NCBI GenBank assembly: GCA_903834835.1 | Contig: CAILKO010000066.1 | Coordinates: 62,001 to 126,000, forward strand | Reading direction: 5' to 3' | DNA: 64,000 bases | From: an uncultured Pseudomonadota bacterium | GTDB lineage: Bacteria > Pseudomonadota > Gammaproteobacteria > Burkholderiales > SG8-39 | Shown here: positions 44,709 through 54,329 of the stretch, piece by piece | Layout of the letters: every line of letters starts with the position of its first letter | Numbering within the stretch: position 1 is the first letter of the stretch | Made by a program: the position numbers and the translations under genes | Notes under the pieces: generated by a model | What the model saw: the letters and a program-made list of their open reading frames with translations, nothing else | Told to the model about the DNA's origin: nothing | Database searches by the model: none

Positions 44709-45776
44709 ATGATCTTTCGTCAGCTGTTCGACCCACAGTCCTCCACCTACACCTACCTGTTGGCCGACCCCGTCAGCCGGGAGGCCGTGCTGATCGATCC
44801 GGTGATCGAACACGTACTGCGCGATGCCGCATTGATCGAAGAGCTCGGCCTGAAGCTCGCATGCACGCTCGAAACGCATGTGCACGCCGATCATGTCACG
44901 GGCGCCTGGCTGTTGAAGGAACGGCTCGGATCCGCGATCGCGATCGCAATGGCCAGCAATGCGGTGGGCGCTGATCGCCATCTGGCCGATGGCGACAGCG
45001 TCTCGTTCGGCAAGCGCCAGCTCGAAGCGCTCGGGACACCCGGGCACACCAACGGATGCATGAGCTATGTGCTGGATGACAGGTCGATGGTGTTCACCGG
45101 AGACACGCTCCTGATCCGGGGCTGCGGTCGTACCGATTTCCAGCAAGGCGATGCCCGTCGCCTGTTCAGATCCGTACGGGATCGTCTGTTCTCGCTGCCG
45201 GAAACCTGTCTCGTCTATCCTGGGCACGACTATCGCGGCTTGACCGCATCCAGCGTGGCCGAGGAACGCATGTACAACCCGCGGCTCGGTGAATCGGTCG
45301 GAGAAGCCGATTTCGTCGGTTACATGAACCATCTCGGACTCGCCCACCCGAAGCTTATCCAGCTTGCAGTCCCTGCGAATCTGCGCTGCGGCAGGCCCGA
45401 GAACGACGCCACGATCGAAAAGCAGGATTGGGCGCCGCTCTCCTACACTTTCGCAGGCATCTGGGAAATACAGCCCAATGTGCTCGAAGAGAATCTCGGA
45501 CGTTTCCAGGTGGTGGACGTGCGCGAGCCGGATGAGTTCACCGGTTCGTTCGGCCACATTGCCGGCGCAAAGTTGATCCCGCTCGGGTCTCTGAAAGCCG
45601 AAGCGCGGAATCTTTCCAAAGAGCTGCCGATTGTCGTGGTGTGCCGCTCGGGCGCCCGATCCGCCCAGGCCGCCGTGATCCTCCGGAACGAGGGCTACAC
45701 CCGTCTAGCGAATCTCGCCGGCGGCATGATCCGCTGGCGCTCGCAGCGCTACCCCGTGGAAGGGGGCAAGGACTAG
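44709..45776 (+). CDS. Persulfide dioxygenase-rhodanese fusion (ETHE1-like MBL fold plus rhodanese)
   Basis: A 355-residue two-domain enzyme. The metallo-beta-lactamase fold has THVHADHVTGA (metal ligands His57, His59, Asp61) and GTPGHTNGC, followed by the ETHE1-type RGCGRTDFQQGDA. Residues ~260-350 are a rhodanese domain with the active-site loop VVCRSGARSAQ. The family oxidises glutathione persulfide to sulfite and exchanges sulfur with thiosulfate, so it handles sulfane sulfur. Start ATG 44709. Gene order around it does not show an operon. Confidence 0.93.
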   Translation: MIFRQLFDPQSSTYTYLLADPVSREAVLIDPVIEHVLRDAALIEELGLKLACTLETHVHADHVTGAWLLKERLGSAIAIAMASNAVGADRHLADGDSVSFGKRQLEALGTPGHTNGCMSYVLDDRSMVFTGDTLLIRGCGRTDFQQGDARRLFRSVRDRLFSLPETCLVYPGHDYRGLTASSVAEERMYNPRLGESVGEADFVGYMNHLGLAHPKLIQLAVPANLRCGRPENDATIEKQDWAPLSYTFAGIWEIQPNVLEENLGRFQVVDVREPDEFTGSFGHIAGAKLIPLGSLKAEARNLSKELPIVVVCRSGARSAQAAVILRNEGYTRLANLAGGMIRWRSQRYPVEGGKD

Positions 45777-45850
45777 CCGGGCGCAGGCCCCGAGTCCGGG
45801 GCGCTCGCGCTCCGCCGCGATGCGCTCGCTGACGATCCGGCGGCCGTGCC

Positions 45851-46714
45851 TCAGAGCCCTTTGATAAAGGCGCTCAGAACGGCGTTGAATTTCTCGGGAT
45901 GTTCCCGGTACACGTAGTGCCCCGACTGATTGAAGATGTGCATCTGCGCATTGCGGACATTCGGCAGTATCAGATGCATGGCGGGAATTCCGCACTCATC
46001 CATCGGTGCTCCCTGGTCCTCATAGGCCCAGATCACCAGCACGGGCATGTCCTTCAGATCGCCGCGCGCGATCCAGGCCTTGGTTTCCCGCTGCCGCGCG
46101 ATATGGTCGGCCTGCCACACCGGGCGCGTGGCGAGGTTGGTCTCGATCGCCTCCCGGTACTTCGGCGAGGTCACGAAACTCATCACGTCGTCCAGCCAAC
46201 CCTGGGAGACGATCGTGCCCGCATACGAGCTGTTGACCATGTAGAACTCGTGCTTCTGCCTCGGATCCGTGATGTGGGCCGCCTTGCGCTCGAGTTCAGC
46301 ATAGAAGGGCGCGGCCTCGTGCATGATGGAGCCACTGTCGACGATGATCAGCGACTTGACGAGCTCCGGGCTTTCGAGCGCGACTCTTACTGCGCCGTAG
46401 CCGCCCCGGGAATGTCCCGCGATGTGCGCCCTCTCCAGACCGACCGCCTTCATGAAGTCGCGGATATGCTGGACACCGGTCGCGAAGATGTAGTCCGCGG
46501 GCGATCCGGGATTGTCCGTATGACCCTGGGCGATCTTGTCCACGGCAAACACATGGAAGTCCCGGGCGAGACCCTCGAAGTTCCGGTCCCAGTCCGTTGC
46601 GCAATTCCAGGTCCCGAACTGGCCGCCGTGCAGCAGCAGCAGCGGCTCGCCCTCGCCCGCCTCGAAGTAGCGCGTGCGTATGCCCTTCACGTCGATGAAC
46701 TTCGGATTCTTCAC
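45851..46714 (-). CDS. Alpha/beta hydrolase
   Basis: A 287-residue hydrolase of the MhpC/meta-cleavage hydrolase type. The oxyanion motif is LLLLHGGQFGTWNC, the nucleophile elbow GHSRGG (Ser), the acid is in IWAYEDQGAP and the catalytic His in NQSGHYVYREHPEKF. The start ATG 46714 has GGAGGC upstream. Single gene convergent with the persulfide dioxygenase gene and divergent from Bug 6. Confidence 0.87.
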   Translation of the reverse strand: MKNPKFIDVKGIRTRYFEAGEGEPLLLLHGGQFGTWNCATDWDRNFEGLARDFHVFAVDKIAQGHTDNPGSPADYIFATGVQHIRDFMKAVGLERAHIAGHSRGGYGAVRVALESPELVKSLIIVDSGSIMHEAAPFYAELERKAAHITDPRQKHEFYMVNSSYAGTIVSQGWLDDVMSFVTSPKYREAIETNLATRPVWQADHIARQRETKAWIARGDLKDMPVLVIWAYEDQGAPMDECGIPAMHLILPNVRNAQMHIFNQSGHYVYREHPEKFNAVLSAFIKGL

Positions 46715-46853
46715 GAGGCCTCCTCCCGGTCACGATCGGCGATGTTACACCGCTGGCGCATCTGCATTTCCAGGGCCGGAACGCCGCAGCAGACGGGGCA
46801 TGCTAGGATTTCCCGCAAAACGTGGTTCTCTTTGATTTCTTGGGAGATGGGAA

Positions 46854-47831
46854 ATGCGCGCCAGGATCTGCTCCACCGCTGTATCGATAGCATGTGCCGG
46901 GGCGCTTGCCCTCTGCGCGGCCCTGCCTGCCGCAGCCCAGCAGTATCCGACCAAGCCGGTCACGTTGATCTCGCTCGGTGCGCCGGGCGGCGGCTTCGAC
47001 TTCATGCTGCGCGCCTTCCTGCCCGAGCTCGCCACCCGCTGGAAGAACACGCCGCTCATCGACTACCGCCCTGGCGCGGCAGGCCTCGTGGCGGCGCTCA
47101 CGCTGGCACGCGCCGAACCCGACGGCTACACCATGATGCTGCATACCGATTCGCTCTACGTGTACAACAATTTCAACAAGACCGCGCCGGACGCGGAAAA
47201 GCAGTTCATTCCGGTGACGGTTGTCGCCAACCAGGTCAATGCCTGTATCGCGCACCCCTCGACGGGCGTGAAGTCGATGGCCGAGTTTGTCGCGCTGACA
47301 AAAGCCAATCCCGGAAAGCTCAATATCGCGAGCTTCACGTCATCGCTGTCCGAACTGATGATGCGACGCCTCGTCAGCGTGACGGGCATGCAGGCGACCA
47401 TCATCCCGTCCTACAACACGACCGCCAACCAGGTGCGCGCGGTGCTCTCCAACGAAACCCAGTTCAGCTGTGTTTCACCCGCCGGCATCGTCGAGCAGGT
47501 CAAGGCGGGGCAGCTCGTTCCGCTTGCCACCACCGGACGCGAGCGCAGCAGCGTGCTGCCGGATACCCCGACCATGCGCTCGCTCGGCTACGACTACCTG
47601 TGGGAGCAGTGGTACGCGATCTTCGTCCCGGTTGGAACGCCCAGGGACATCATCGCCAAGCTCAAGCAGGATTTTTCCGAAGCCACGCGCACGCCCGGCG
47701 TTTCCGCGCAACTCAGAAAGGCCGGCTACGACCCCGAGACCCGCGCCCCCGATGAAACCGTTGCCGGAATCAATGAGGCCGTCAAGATCTACAAGGCGCT
47801 CGCGAAAGAACACGGCGTGAAGCCGCAGTAG
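46854..47831 (+). CDS. Bug/TctC-family periplasmic solute receptor 6
   Basis: A 325-residue receptor with signal peptide to about residue 28 (LPAAA|QQYP). The mature part keeps YPTKPVTLISLGAPGGGFDFMLRAF and SSLSELMMRRLVSVTGMQATIIPSYN, and the C-terminal VGTPRDIIAKLKQDF. It is the most divergent of the receptors in the Gly-rich loop. Ligand unknown. Convergent with Bug 7, 10 bp apart; both may have separate promoters. Confidence 0.92.
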   Translation: MRARICSTAVSIACAGALALCAALPAAAQQYPTKPVTLISLGAPGGGFDFMLRAFLPELATRWKNTPLIDYRPGAAGLVAALTLARAEPDGYTMMLHTDSLYVYNNFNKTAPDAEKQFIPVTVVANQVNACIAHPSTGVKSMAEFVALTKANPGKLNIASFTSSLSELMMRRLVSVTGMQATIIPSYNTTANQVRAVLSNETQFSCVSPAGIVEQVKAGQLVPLATTGRERSSVLPDTPTMRSLGYDYLWEQWYAIFVPVGTPRDIIAKLKQDFSEATRTPGVSAQLRKAGYDPETRAPDETVAGINEAVKIYKALAKEHGVKPQ

Positions 47832-47841
47832 CGAGCCGACC

Positions 47842-48819
47842 CTACTGCGAGGTCAGCCCCAGGCGACGGATCAAGTCAGGCCAGATCGCAAGCTCGGCCT
47901 GCCAGAACTGGTTGGTCTCATCCAGGCTCGCGGCATGCGCATCGACGCCGAGTTCGGCAAATCGCTTGACGACCTCCGGGCTGCGGATCGATTTCGATAT
48001 CGCTGCATTCAGCTTCAGAAGGATGTCGCGCGGCGTGCCGGCAGGAGCCCAGACGCCGGTCCAGGTCGGCGCGTCGTACTTCGGTGCCGCGTCGGCAAGC
48101 GAGGGAACCTCCGGAAACAACGACAGCCGGGCCCGCGACGTGACGCCGATCGGCCTCAGCTTTCCGCTCTTGATCTGCCCGACGATGCTGTTTGCACCGA
48201 CGACCACGCCGTCGATCTGCCCGCCCAGCGCATCCGGCACCGACGCACCCGCTCCCTTGTAGTGCACGATGCGGAAGTCCAGACCGGATCTCAGCTTGAA
48301 GAGCTCGAGGGACAGATGGTGCTGGGATCCCGCCCCCGAATCGCCAAACACCACCGCACCCGGGTTGGCCTTCACATGATCAACCATCTCCTTGAGATTG
48401 GAGAACTTCGCAGCCGGCCCCACCACGAGCATCATGCCCGCCTTCAGCAGCATGGCCACGCCGGTCAGTTCCTTCACCGGATCGTAGGGCATTTCCTTCA
48501 TGAGACCGATGGCATTCACCGTCGCACCGGGATCCGACACCAGCAGCGTGTAGCCATCAGGTGGTGCCTTGGCGACGACATTGGCACCGACCGTACCGCC
48601 CGCGCCGGGTCGGTTCTCGATCACGATCTGCTGCCCGAGGTCTGCGACCACGCCGGGCGTGAAGGCGCGAACGATGTTATCCAGCCCCCCTGCGGCGAAG
48701 GGAACGACCATCTTGATCGGCTTGTTCGGAAACGCCTGCGCATTCGCGTTCGCGCCCAGAATCGCGCAACCCAGACCGAAAACGCTCGTGCACAGCATTG
48801 CGACGGACGATGATTTCAA
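47842..48819 (-). CDS. Bug/TctC-family periplasmic solute receptor 7
   Basis: A 325-residue receptor with signal peptide to about residue 27 (NANA|QAFP). It has the canonical PFAAGGLDNIVRAF, QQIVIENRPGAGGTVGANVVAKAPPDGYTLL and VFGDSGAGSQHHLSLELF segments, closest to the typical Bug consensus. It follows the Rieske oxygenase gene on the same strand after a 45-bp gap, so it may bring in the oxygenase substrate. Confidence 0.93.
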   Translation of the reverse strand: MKSSSVAMLCTSVFGLGCAILGANANAQAFPNKPIKMVVPFAAGGLDNIVRAFTPGVVADLGQQIVIENRPGAGGTVGANVVAKAPPDGYTLLVSDPGATVNAIGLMKEMPYDPVKELTGVAMLLKAGMMLVVGPAAKFSNLKEMVDHVKANPGAVVFGDSGAGSQHHLSLELFKLRSGLDFRIVHYKGAGASVPDALGGQIDGVVVGANSIVGQIKSGKLRPIGVTSRARLSLFPEVPSLADAAPKYDAPTWTGVWAPAGTPRDILLKLNAAISKSIRSPEVVKRFAELGVDAHAASLDETNQFWQAELAIWPDLIRRLGLTSQ

Positions 48820-48864
48820 GCTGCCTCCTGGTTCAGATTTGTTTCGATGGAGTACCGGCGCACC

Positions 48865-50073
48865 TCAAGCGGTCTCGCCGGCCTTCTCGAGCTTCGGTAT
48901 TTCGTAGGTTGCCGAGGCCTGCGCGCCCGCGAGCGAGTAGTTCACATGGCGCTCGGTCGGGATGTCGATCCACGGCGTGTTTTCCGCCGGATCTCGCACG
49001 ACACCGAAAGGATCCTCACCGCGCTCCACCTTCTCCAGTTGCTGCAGCAGCGCGCGCCGGTACATCACCAGCCCGCGATCCGAGGTGCCGAGATTCTCCG
49101 CGCTGTGGTCGGTGATCGGTCCCTGGGTGATCATCGCCATCATGTCCTGGGCATTGATCATCGCCGGATCGTATTTGCCGTTCGCATCGGTCCAGGGGTT
49201 CTCCCACAGCGGCACTTCCTTGCGCGGCGTCGCGCCCGGCGCAACCTGGCGGCTGTTCACCCAGTAGATGTTGGTATGCGTGTCGTCCACCGGCACACGG
49301 ATCTGGCCCTGCACCCAGCCCGGCACCGGATAGGGCACGATGGCCGTGCCCGGGAACAGCACCGGGTGCCCGACCGTCCACTCCTCCGAATCCTCGCTGT
49401 CGCCTTCCCAGAGACGCTTCTTCACGATGCCGAAACGGAATACCTCGAAGTCGATCTTGGCATGCTTGCGCTGCTGCACGGGCGGCATGCCCTTGCGCTT
49501 GTGCACATGGTTCGTATACATCATGTGCATGAACTCGATGTGGTAGGGGTCCACGTTGTTCTCCGCACACTGCAGCCAGTTGCAGGGCACGCGGCTGATG
49601 CCGACGTCGTGCTCGCAGTCCTCGCGCACCAGATATTCGAAGCGCGGCAACAGCGGAATCGGCGCCTTGCCGAGATAGGCCCAGACCATCCCCGTCATGA
49701 CCTGCACCGGGTAGGACTTCAGGCTGATCCGGTTCTTGAGCGTGCTGTCGGCAGGTTCGGCAGGCGTATCCACGCAGCGCCCTGCGGTATCGTATTTCCA
49801 CGCGTGATACGCGCAGCGCAAGCCGTTGCCTTCGATGAATCCCATGCCGAGTGACACGCCCCGGTGCGGACAGCGCTCGGACACGAGTCCGATATTGCCA
49901 TCCTCGCCACGGAACAGAACGAGCTTCTCGCCGAGCAGGGTCACCGGTATCACCGGTTCCTTGTCCAGTTCCACCAGAGCAGCCACCGGATGCCAGAAAT
50001 AGCGCATGTAGTTGCCTCCGGGCGTGCCCGGACCGACCTGCGTCAGACGCTCCCAACGATCATCCTGACTCAT
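48865..50073 (-). CDS. Rieske-type aromatic ring-hydroxylating oxygenase, alpha-subunit-like
   Basis: A 402-residue oxygenase. The Rieske [2Fe-2S] ligands are Cys68-x-His70 and Cys87-x2-His90 (CPH...CAYH). The mononuclear iron site is in ENNVDPYHIEFMH. Typical of the phthalate/vanillate-type family, including demethylases and dioxygenases. No matching reductase or ferredoxin gene is next to it. It starts the unit with Bug 7, so the likely role is oxidation of an aromatic or related substrate taken up via Bug 7. Confidence 0.93.
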   Translation of the reverse strand: MSQDDRWERLTQVGPGTPGGNYMRYFWHPVAALVELDKEPVIPVTLLGEKLVLFRGEDGNIGLVSERCPHRGVSLGMGFIEGNGLRCAYHAWKYDTAGRCVDTPAEPADSTLKNRISLKSYPVQVMTGMVWAYLGKAPIPLLPRFEYLVREDCEHDVGISRVPCNWLQCAENNVDPYHIEFMHMMYTNHVHKRKGMPPVQQRKHAKIDFEVFRFGIVKKRLWEGDSEDSEEWTVGHPVLFPGTAIVPYPVPGWVQGQIRVPVDDTHTNIYWVNSRQVAPGATPRKEVPLWENPWTDANGKYDPAMINAQDMMAMITQGPITDHSAENLGTSDRGLVMYRRALLQQLEKVERGEDPFGVVRDPAENTPWIDIPTERHVNYSLAGAQASATYEIPKLEKAGETA

Positions 50074-50282
50074 CTCGCTCTCCCTCTCTGCTCGTGGAAT
50101 GCCGGGCCGGCGACCGCCAACCTGTACCGGACGTCAGGTTACCTGCTGGCGGCGGGTGCGTACAACCCGAGGCTGAACGTATCGCCCGCGAAAAATTAGC
50201 GCACTGCGGCAAGGCTGGCGTCAGCTAGCAAGCTCCCTGCGCCACCATAATCAAGGCTCCATCCCCACCAAGGTACGCCGCC

Positions 50283-50489
50283 ATGACCAGATCCTTCAGC
50301 CTGCGCGCAATCGGGTCCGCCATCCTGCTGCAACTCATCGCGCTGAGCGCCTATGCCGTGGACGCCGAGCCGCCGGTCGACAAGGCGAGCCCGGGCTTCA
50401 CCATCGCCATCCTGATCGTCATGGTGCTCATGATCGTCGCACCGCTGGTGTGGTGGGCGATGCGGGAACTGAAAGCGAAGAAGAAATAG
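50283..50489 (+). CDS. Small membrane protein (68 residues)
   Basis: A signal-like first helix (AIGSAILLQLIALSAYAVDA), a short acidic stretch, then a transmembrane helix (FTIAILIVMVLMIVAPLVWWAM) and a Lys-rich tail RELKAKKK. This topology is of a small membrane protein. Function is unknown. ATG 50283 lies 11 bp after an AAGG site. It is divergent from the oxygenase gene and convergent with the flavin monooxygenase gene. Confidence 0.7.
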   Translation: MTRSFSLRAIGSAILLQLIALSAYAVDAEPPVDKASPGFTIAILIVMVLMIVAPLVWWAMRELKAKKK

Positions 50490-50517
50490 CACTGGCCGCC
50501 TGACGGCAGTACGCCCG

Positions 50518-51561
50518 TCAGGCCGGCGCGTACGAACGAAACCGCGTCGGCACCCGCCGGATATCCTTGATCAGATCCGGCGGAAGCTGCGCCGGCACCA
50601 GGCTGTTCGCGCTGGCGAACAGCGAATCGACCACACCCCCGAAGCGCCCGGCGATGACCTTTTCGATCTGGTCATGCCGGCCGACTGCCGCAAACAGGTG
50701 AACCACGTCGTCCGGCACCTCGGCGGCCATCGCCTCCCAGCGGCCTTCACGCGTCATGCGGTTGAGTTTCTCGCCCAGATCCTGCAGGCCGTGCACCGCG
50801 AGCACCGGCCAGTAGGCCTGGGTCGAGCCATAGAACGCAACGCGCTGGCGGATCCACTCGAACTGTTCTGCAACCGCCGCATCGTCAGGTCCGGTGCAGA
50901 GAAAGCCGCCGCCGCTGATTTCATAGTGCTCACGCAGGCGGCCGGATTTCACGAGCGCTTCATTCACGACCGGCAACACCGCCTCTTCCAGATAATTGCG
51001 CGTGGCGAAGAAATGCAGCTTCACACCGTCGCAGGCGTCAGCCGCAACCTTGATCATCGCCGGACCCACTGCAGCAATCGTGATCGCCGGTATGTTGGCG
51101 GTAATCGGCTCGGGCACGAAGTTCGGCGTCATCAGCGTAAAGCGATAGTGTTCGCCTTCATAGCGCAGCGGCGTTCCATTCTTCCAGCAGCGCCAGATCG
51201 CCCGCAGTGATTCGACATATTCGCGCATGCGCGGTGCCGGCGCTGACCAGGGCACCGAGAAGCGGCGTTCGTTGTGCGCCTTCACCTGCGGACCGAGCCC
51301 GAGCACAAACCGGCCTGCGCTGGCCGATGCGAGATCCCAGCCTATATTGGCCACAGTCATCGGCGAGCGTGCAAACGCGATTGCTATCGCCGTGTGCAAC
51401 TCGACGCGTGTAGTGGCCACCGCCGCCACGGCCAGCGGCAGAAACGCATCATGACGGTTTTCCATCGACGCCACGCCGTCGTAACCGTCGCGCTCGTAAG
51501 CCGCCGCAATCGATCCGACGCTCCGCAGGTCTTCGCTCGGCAGGGTGTTGAATATACGCAT
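50518..51561 (-). CDS. LLM-class flavin-dependent oxidoreductase
   Basis: A 347-residue luciferase-like protein. The TIM-barrel start is MRIFNTLPSEDLRSVGSIAAAYERDGYDGV, then SPMTVANIGWDLASASAGRFVLGLGPQVKAHNERRF, the flavin-binding loop. It is more like the F420/FMN-type family than SsuD. Substrate unknown. Single gene; it and the SfnG/RutA-like protein at 21256 are distant relatives. Confidence 0.85.
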   Translation of the reverse strand: MRIFNTLPSEDLRSVGSIAAAYERDGYDGVASMENRHDAFLPLAVAAVATTRVELHTAIAIAFARSPMTVANIGWDLASASAGRFVLGLGPQVKAHNERRFSVPWSAPAPRMREYVESLRAIWRCWKNGTPLRYEGEHYRFTLMTPNFVPEPITANIPAITIAAVGPAMIKVAADACDGVKLHFFATRNYLEEAVLPVVNEALVKSGRLREHYEISGGGFLCTGPDDAAVAEQFEWIRQRVAFYGSTQAYWPVLAVHGLQDLGEKLNRMTREGRWEAMAAEVPDDVVHLFAAVGRHDQIEKVIAGRFGGVVDSLFASANSLVPAQLPPDLIKDIRRVPTRFRSYAPA

Positions 51562-51670
51562 GGGCTGATCAGGAAAATTCGAGAGGCAGCGAGTATAGGG
51601 GACACATCAGGCACGGGGAAAACAGCGCGTTCTCGCTGATTCCTCACCTCGGCGTCGGGATGACGCCGCC

Positions 51671-52855
51671 TCAGGCCGGCTCGCTGCGGCGTAGCCTGAG
51701 CGCGAAGTCCCGCAGGGGTGCGAGTTCGCTCTTTCCCGCGCGTTCGCACCAGTCACGCAGCATCGCCATCAATTGCTCTGAACTGAGTGCAGAGCGCTCC
51801 CACAGCGCGGTGAGTTCCCTGCGCATCGCGTAAGCGGTGCCGATCGCGCCGTTTTGCTGTGCGAGTGCTTCCAAATGCGCACGCTGCTCCGGGGACATGT
51901 CTACCGCGTCCTTCATCAGCCAGACGACGCACTGCTCGGGCGCGACTCGATTCTCCGGCGCGCGGTCGCCATACAGCTGACGCAGCTCATGCGTGACCGT
52001 CGGTCGCAGCGCCGCACCGTAGCGCGCCGCCCATTCGAAGCGATTGGACAGCAGCGCCTGCAGCGTGGCCGCATCGACCGCGGCTTTCTCGGGTATCTCG
52101 CGCATCTTCGGCGGTACGCGATGCACCTTCGCGAGTCCGAAGAAACGCAGCAGGCAGATATAGAACCAGCCGATGTCGAATTCGAACCATCGCGTGGAAA
52201 GCTTGGCCGAGGTCGCGTAGGCATGATGATTGTTATGCAGTTCCTCGCCTGCGATCAGGATGCCCCAGGGCAGCAGATTGGTGCTCTGGTCCGGCACTTC
52301 GTAGTTGCGATAGCCGCGAAAATGCGCGAGCCCGTTTATCACCCCGGCCGCAAAGAACGGCGTCCAGACCATCTGGATCGCCCACATCCACACGCCGTTC
52401 GGCCCGAACAGCAGGATATCGAGGACCATCATGGTTCCGATGCCGAGCTTGCTGTGGCTGCTGTAGAGCTTGCGCTCGATCCAGTCGTCCGGACAGCCAT
52501 GCCCGTAGCGCGCGATCGTCGCGGGAACGGCAGCTTCCTTGCGGTACAGCTCGGCCCCGCGCCACAGGACCGTGTCGATCCCGAAGATCCAGGGGCTGTG
52601 CGGGTCCTCCGGACTTTCGCAGTGCGCATGATGCTTGCGGTGTACGGCCGCCCACTGACGCGTCACCATGCCCGTGGCCAGCCAGAGCCAGAGGCGGAAG
52701 AAATGGCTGGCGATGGGGTGCAGATCCAGGGCGCGGTGCGCCTGATGGCGGTGAAGATAGATGGTCACCGCAATCATGGATACATGCGTGACGCCGAGCA
52801 CTACGAGGGGGTACCCCCACCAGGGAAGATCGATCAGTCCGTTCATGGGCGGCAT
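51671..52855 (-). CDS. Acyl-CoA/acyl-lipid desaturase (fatty acid desaturase family)
   Basis: A 394-residue di-iron membrane desaturase. The three histidine boxes are HRHQAH (35-40), HRKHHAH and HNNHHAY, typical of delta-9-type acyl desaturases. Hydrophobic segments lie around the boxes (LVVLGVTHVSMIAVTIYLH, MMVLDILLFGPNGVWMWAIQMVW). The C-terminal ~130 residues are charged and unlike the shorter homologues; their role is unknown. Start chosen at MPPMNGL; an ATG three codons later is also possible. Confidence 0.9.
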   Translation of the reverse strand: MPPMNGLIDLPWWGYPLVVLGVTHVSMIAVTIYLHRHQAHRALDLHPIASHFFRLWLWLATGMVTRQWAAVHRKHHAHCESPEDPHSPWIFGIDTVLWRGAELYRKEAAVPATIARYGHGCPDDWIERKLYSSHSKLGIGTMMVLDILLFGPNGVWMWAIQMVWTPFFAAGVINGLAHFRGYRNYEVPDQSTNLLPWGILIAGEELHNNHHAYATSAKLSTRWFEFDIGWFYICLLRFFGLAKVHRVPPKMREIPEKAAVDAATLQALLSNRFEWAARYGAALRPTVTHELRQLYGDRAPENRVAPEQCVVWLMKDAVDMSPEQRAHLEALAQQNGAIGTAYAMRRELTALWERSALSSEQLMAMLRDWCERAGKSELAPLRDFALRLRRSEPA

Positions 52856-53091
52856 GGTACATGGTCCTCGCGTAGAAATCGGCCGATGCCGTGACTCGTA
52901 TTGCCTGTCCGAGTCCACACCAGGCAGCCCCGACGGCCCGGCGTAACGCCGCACATCGAGTGCTATAGTCGCCCGCCTGAGCTGCTCTACTCACTGATGC
53001 GGCATGTAACGCGTGCTCCGCGATTTGCACGCCGCACTCGGAATTTCGAGATTCGACCGATGAACTGGATACGATGCGACCGGAGGCCATG

Positions 53092-54312
53092 GTGAGCGCG
53101 TCTGAAAAAATCACGCCCGCCGCGCTGGCGGGCATCCGCGTGCTGGATCTCGGCACGCTCTTCGCAGGCCCGATGACGGCAACCCTGCTCGGCGAGTTCG
53201 GGGCCGATGTCATCAAGTTCGAGCAGCCCGGGGTTGGAGAGCCGCTGCGCGGATGGTCATCCGGGCACAAGGGCCATTCCGCCATCTGGGCGCAGGAAGG
53301 CCGCAACAAGCGATCAGTCACCTGCGACCTGCGGCAACCGGAAGGCCAGGATCTCGTTCGCCGGTTGGTGGCGCAGAGCGACATCGTTGTCGAGAACTAT
53401 CGTCCGGGCACGCTCGAACGCTGGCAGCTCGGCTACGAAGCGCTGTGCGCGGTGAAACCGGACATCATCATGGTGCGCGTCACAGGCTACGGCCAGACCG
53501 GTCCGAACGCGAAGAAGCCGGGGTTCGCACGCGTCGCCCAGGCCTACAGCGGGCTCATCCACATGACAGGCGAGCCGGGCGGTGCACCGCTGACACCCGG
53601 TTCCCCGACGCTCTCCGACTACATCACCCCCGTCTTCGCGGCCTTCGGCGCGATGATGGCCCTGCGCCATCGGGACAAGACCGGCGAAGGACAGGTGGTG
53701 GACATGGCGCTCTATGAAGCCACGTTCCGGATACTCGACACGCTGACGGTGGACTATGCCTCCAGCGGCACCATCCGGGGTCCTGCCGGACGGGCGGGCG
53801 CGCCCTACGCCGCACCGCACGGGCAGTTCCGCTGCAAGGACGGCAGCTGGGTCGCCATCGCCTGCACGGGAGACCGGATGTGGCAACGCTTCTGCAAGGC
53901 GGTCGGCCGGGACGAGCTCGCGGTCGACGTACGCTACGCGACCGTCATGGCAAGAGTCGAGCGCCGTACCGAACTGGAAGAACTGGTGGACGGCATGACG
54001 GCCGCCTACACCCGCGAAGAACTGCTCGCGCTGCTGGATGCGGAAGGAGTCGTCGCGGGTCCCGTCAACAGCATCGAGGACATCTTCCAGGATCCGCACT
54101 ACTGGGCGCGCGAGATGCTCGTGAAAGTCACGGATCCGCTGTATGGCGAGCTGGTCATGCCCGGCATCGTCCCGAAACTGTCGCGCACACCGGGCCGCAT
54201 CGACCACCTCGGTCCTTCGAAGGCGGGCGAACACAACGACGCGGTGTATGGCGAACTGCTCGGCCTGACCCGCGACGAACTGGCTGCATTGCAGGCAAAG
54301 AAAGTGATCTGA
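53092..54312 (+). CDS. Class III CoA-transferase (CaiB/BaiF family), C
   Basis: A 406-residue CoA-transferase. The N-terminus ALAGIRVLDLGTLFAGPMTATLLGEFGADVIKFE is typical, but the catalytic-Asp segment reads KKPGFARVAQAYSGL: an Ala (Ala146) stands where the usual Asp is. A subset of family members has this form, so activity is uncertain. GGAGG at 53082-53086 fits GTG 53092 best; in-frame ATG 53074 and 53089 exist. A CitE-like lyase starts 17 bp after the stop, suggesting an operon. Confidence 0.88.
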   Translation: MSASEKITPAALAGIRVLDLGTLFAGPMTATLLGEFGADVIKFEQPGVGEPLRGWSSGHKGHSAIWAQEGRNKRSVTCDLRQPEGQDLVRRLVAQSDIVVENYRPGTLERWQLGYEALCAVKPDIIMVRVTGYGQTGPNAKKPGFARVAQAYSGLIHMTGEPGGAPLTPGSPTLSDYITPVFAAFGAMMALRHRDKTGEGQVVDMALYEATFRILDTLTVDYASSGTIRGPAGRAGAPYAAPHGQFRCKDGSWVAIACTGDRMWQRFCKAVGRDELAVDVRYATVMARVERRTELEELVDGMTAAYTREELLALLDAEGVVAGPVNSIEDIFQDPHYWAREMLVKVTDPLYGELVMPGIVPKLSRTPGRIDHLGPSKAGEHNDAVYGELLGLTRDELAALQAKKVI

Positions 54313-54329
54313 ACGAAAAGAGGTGATCC

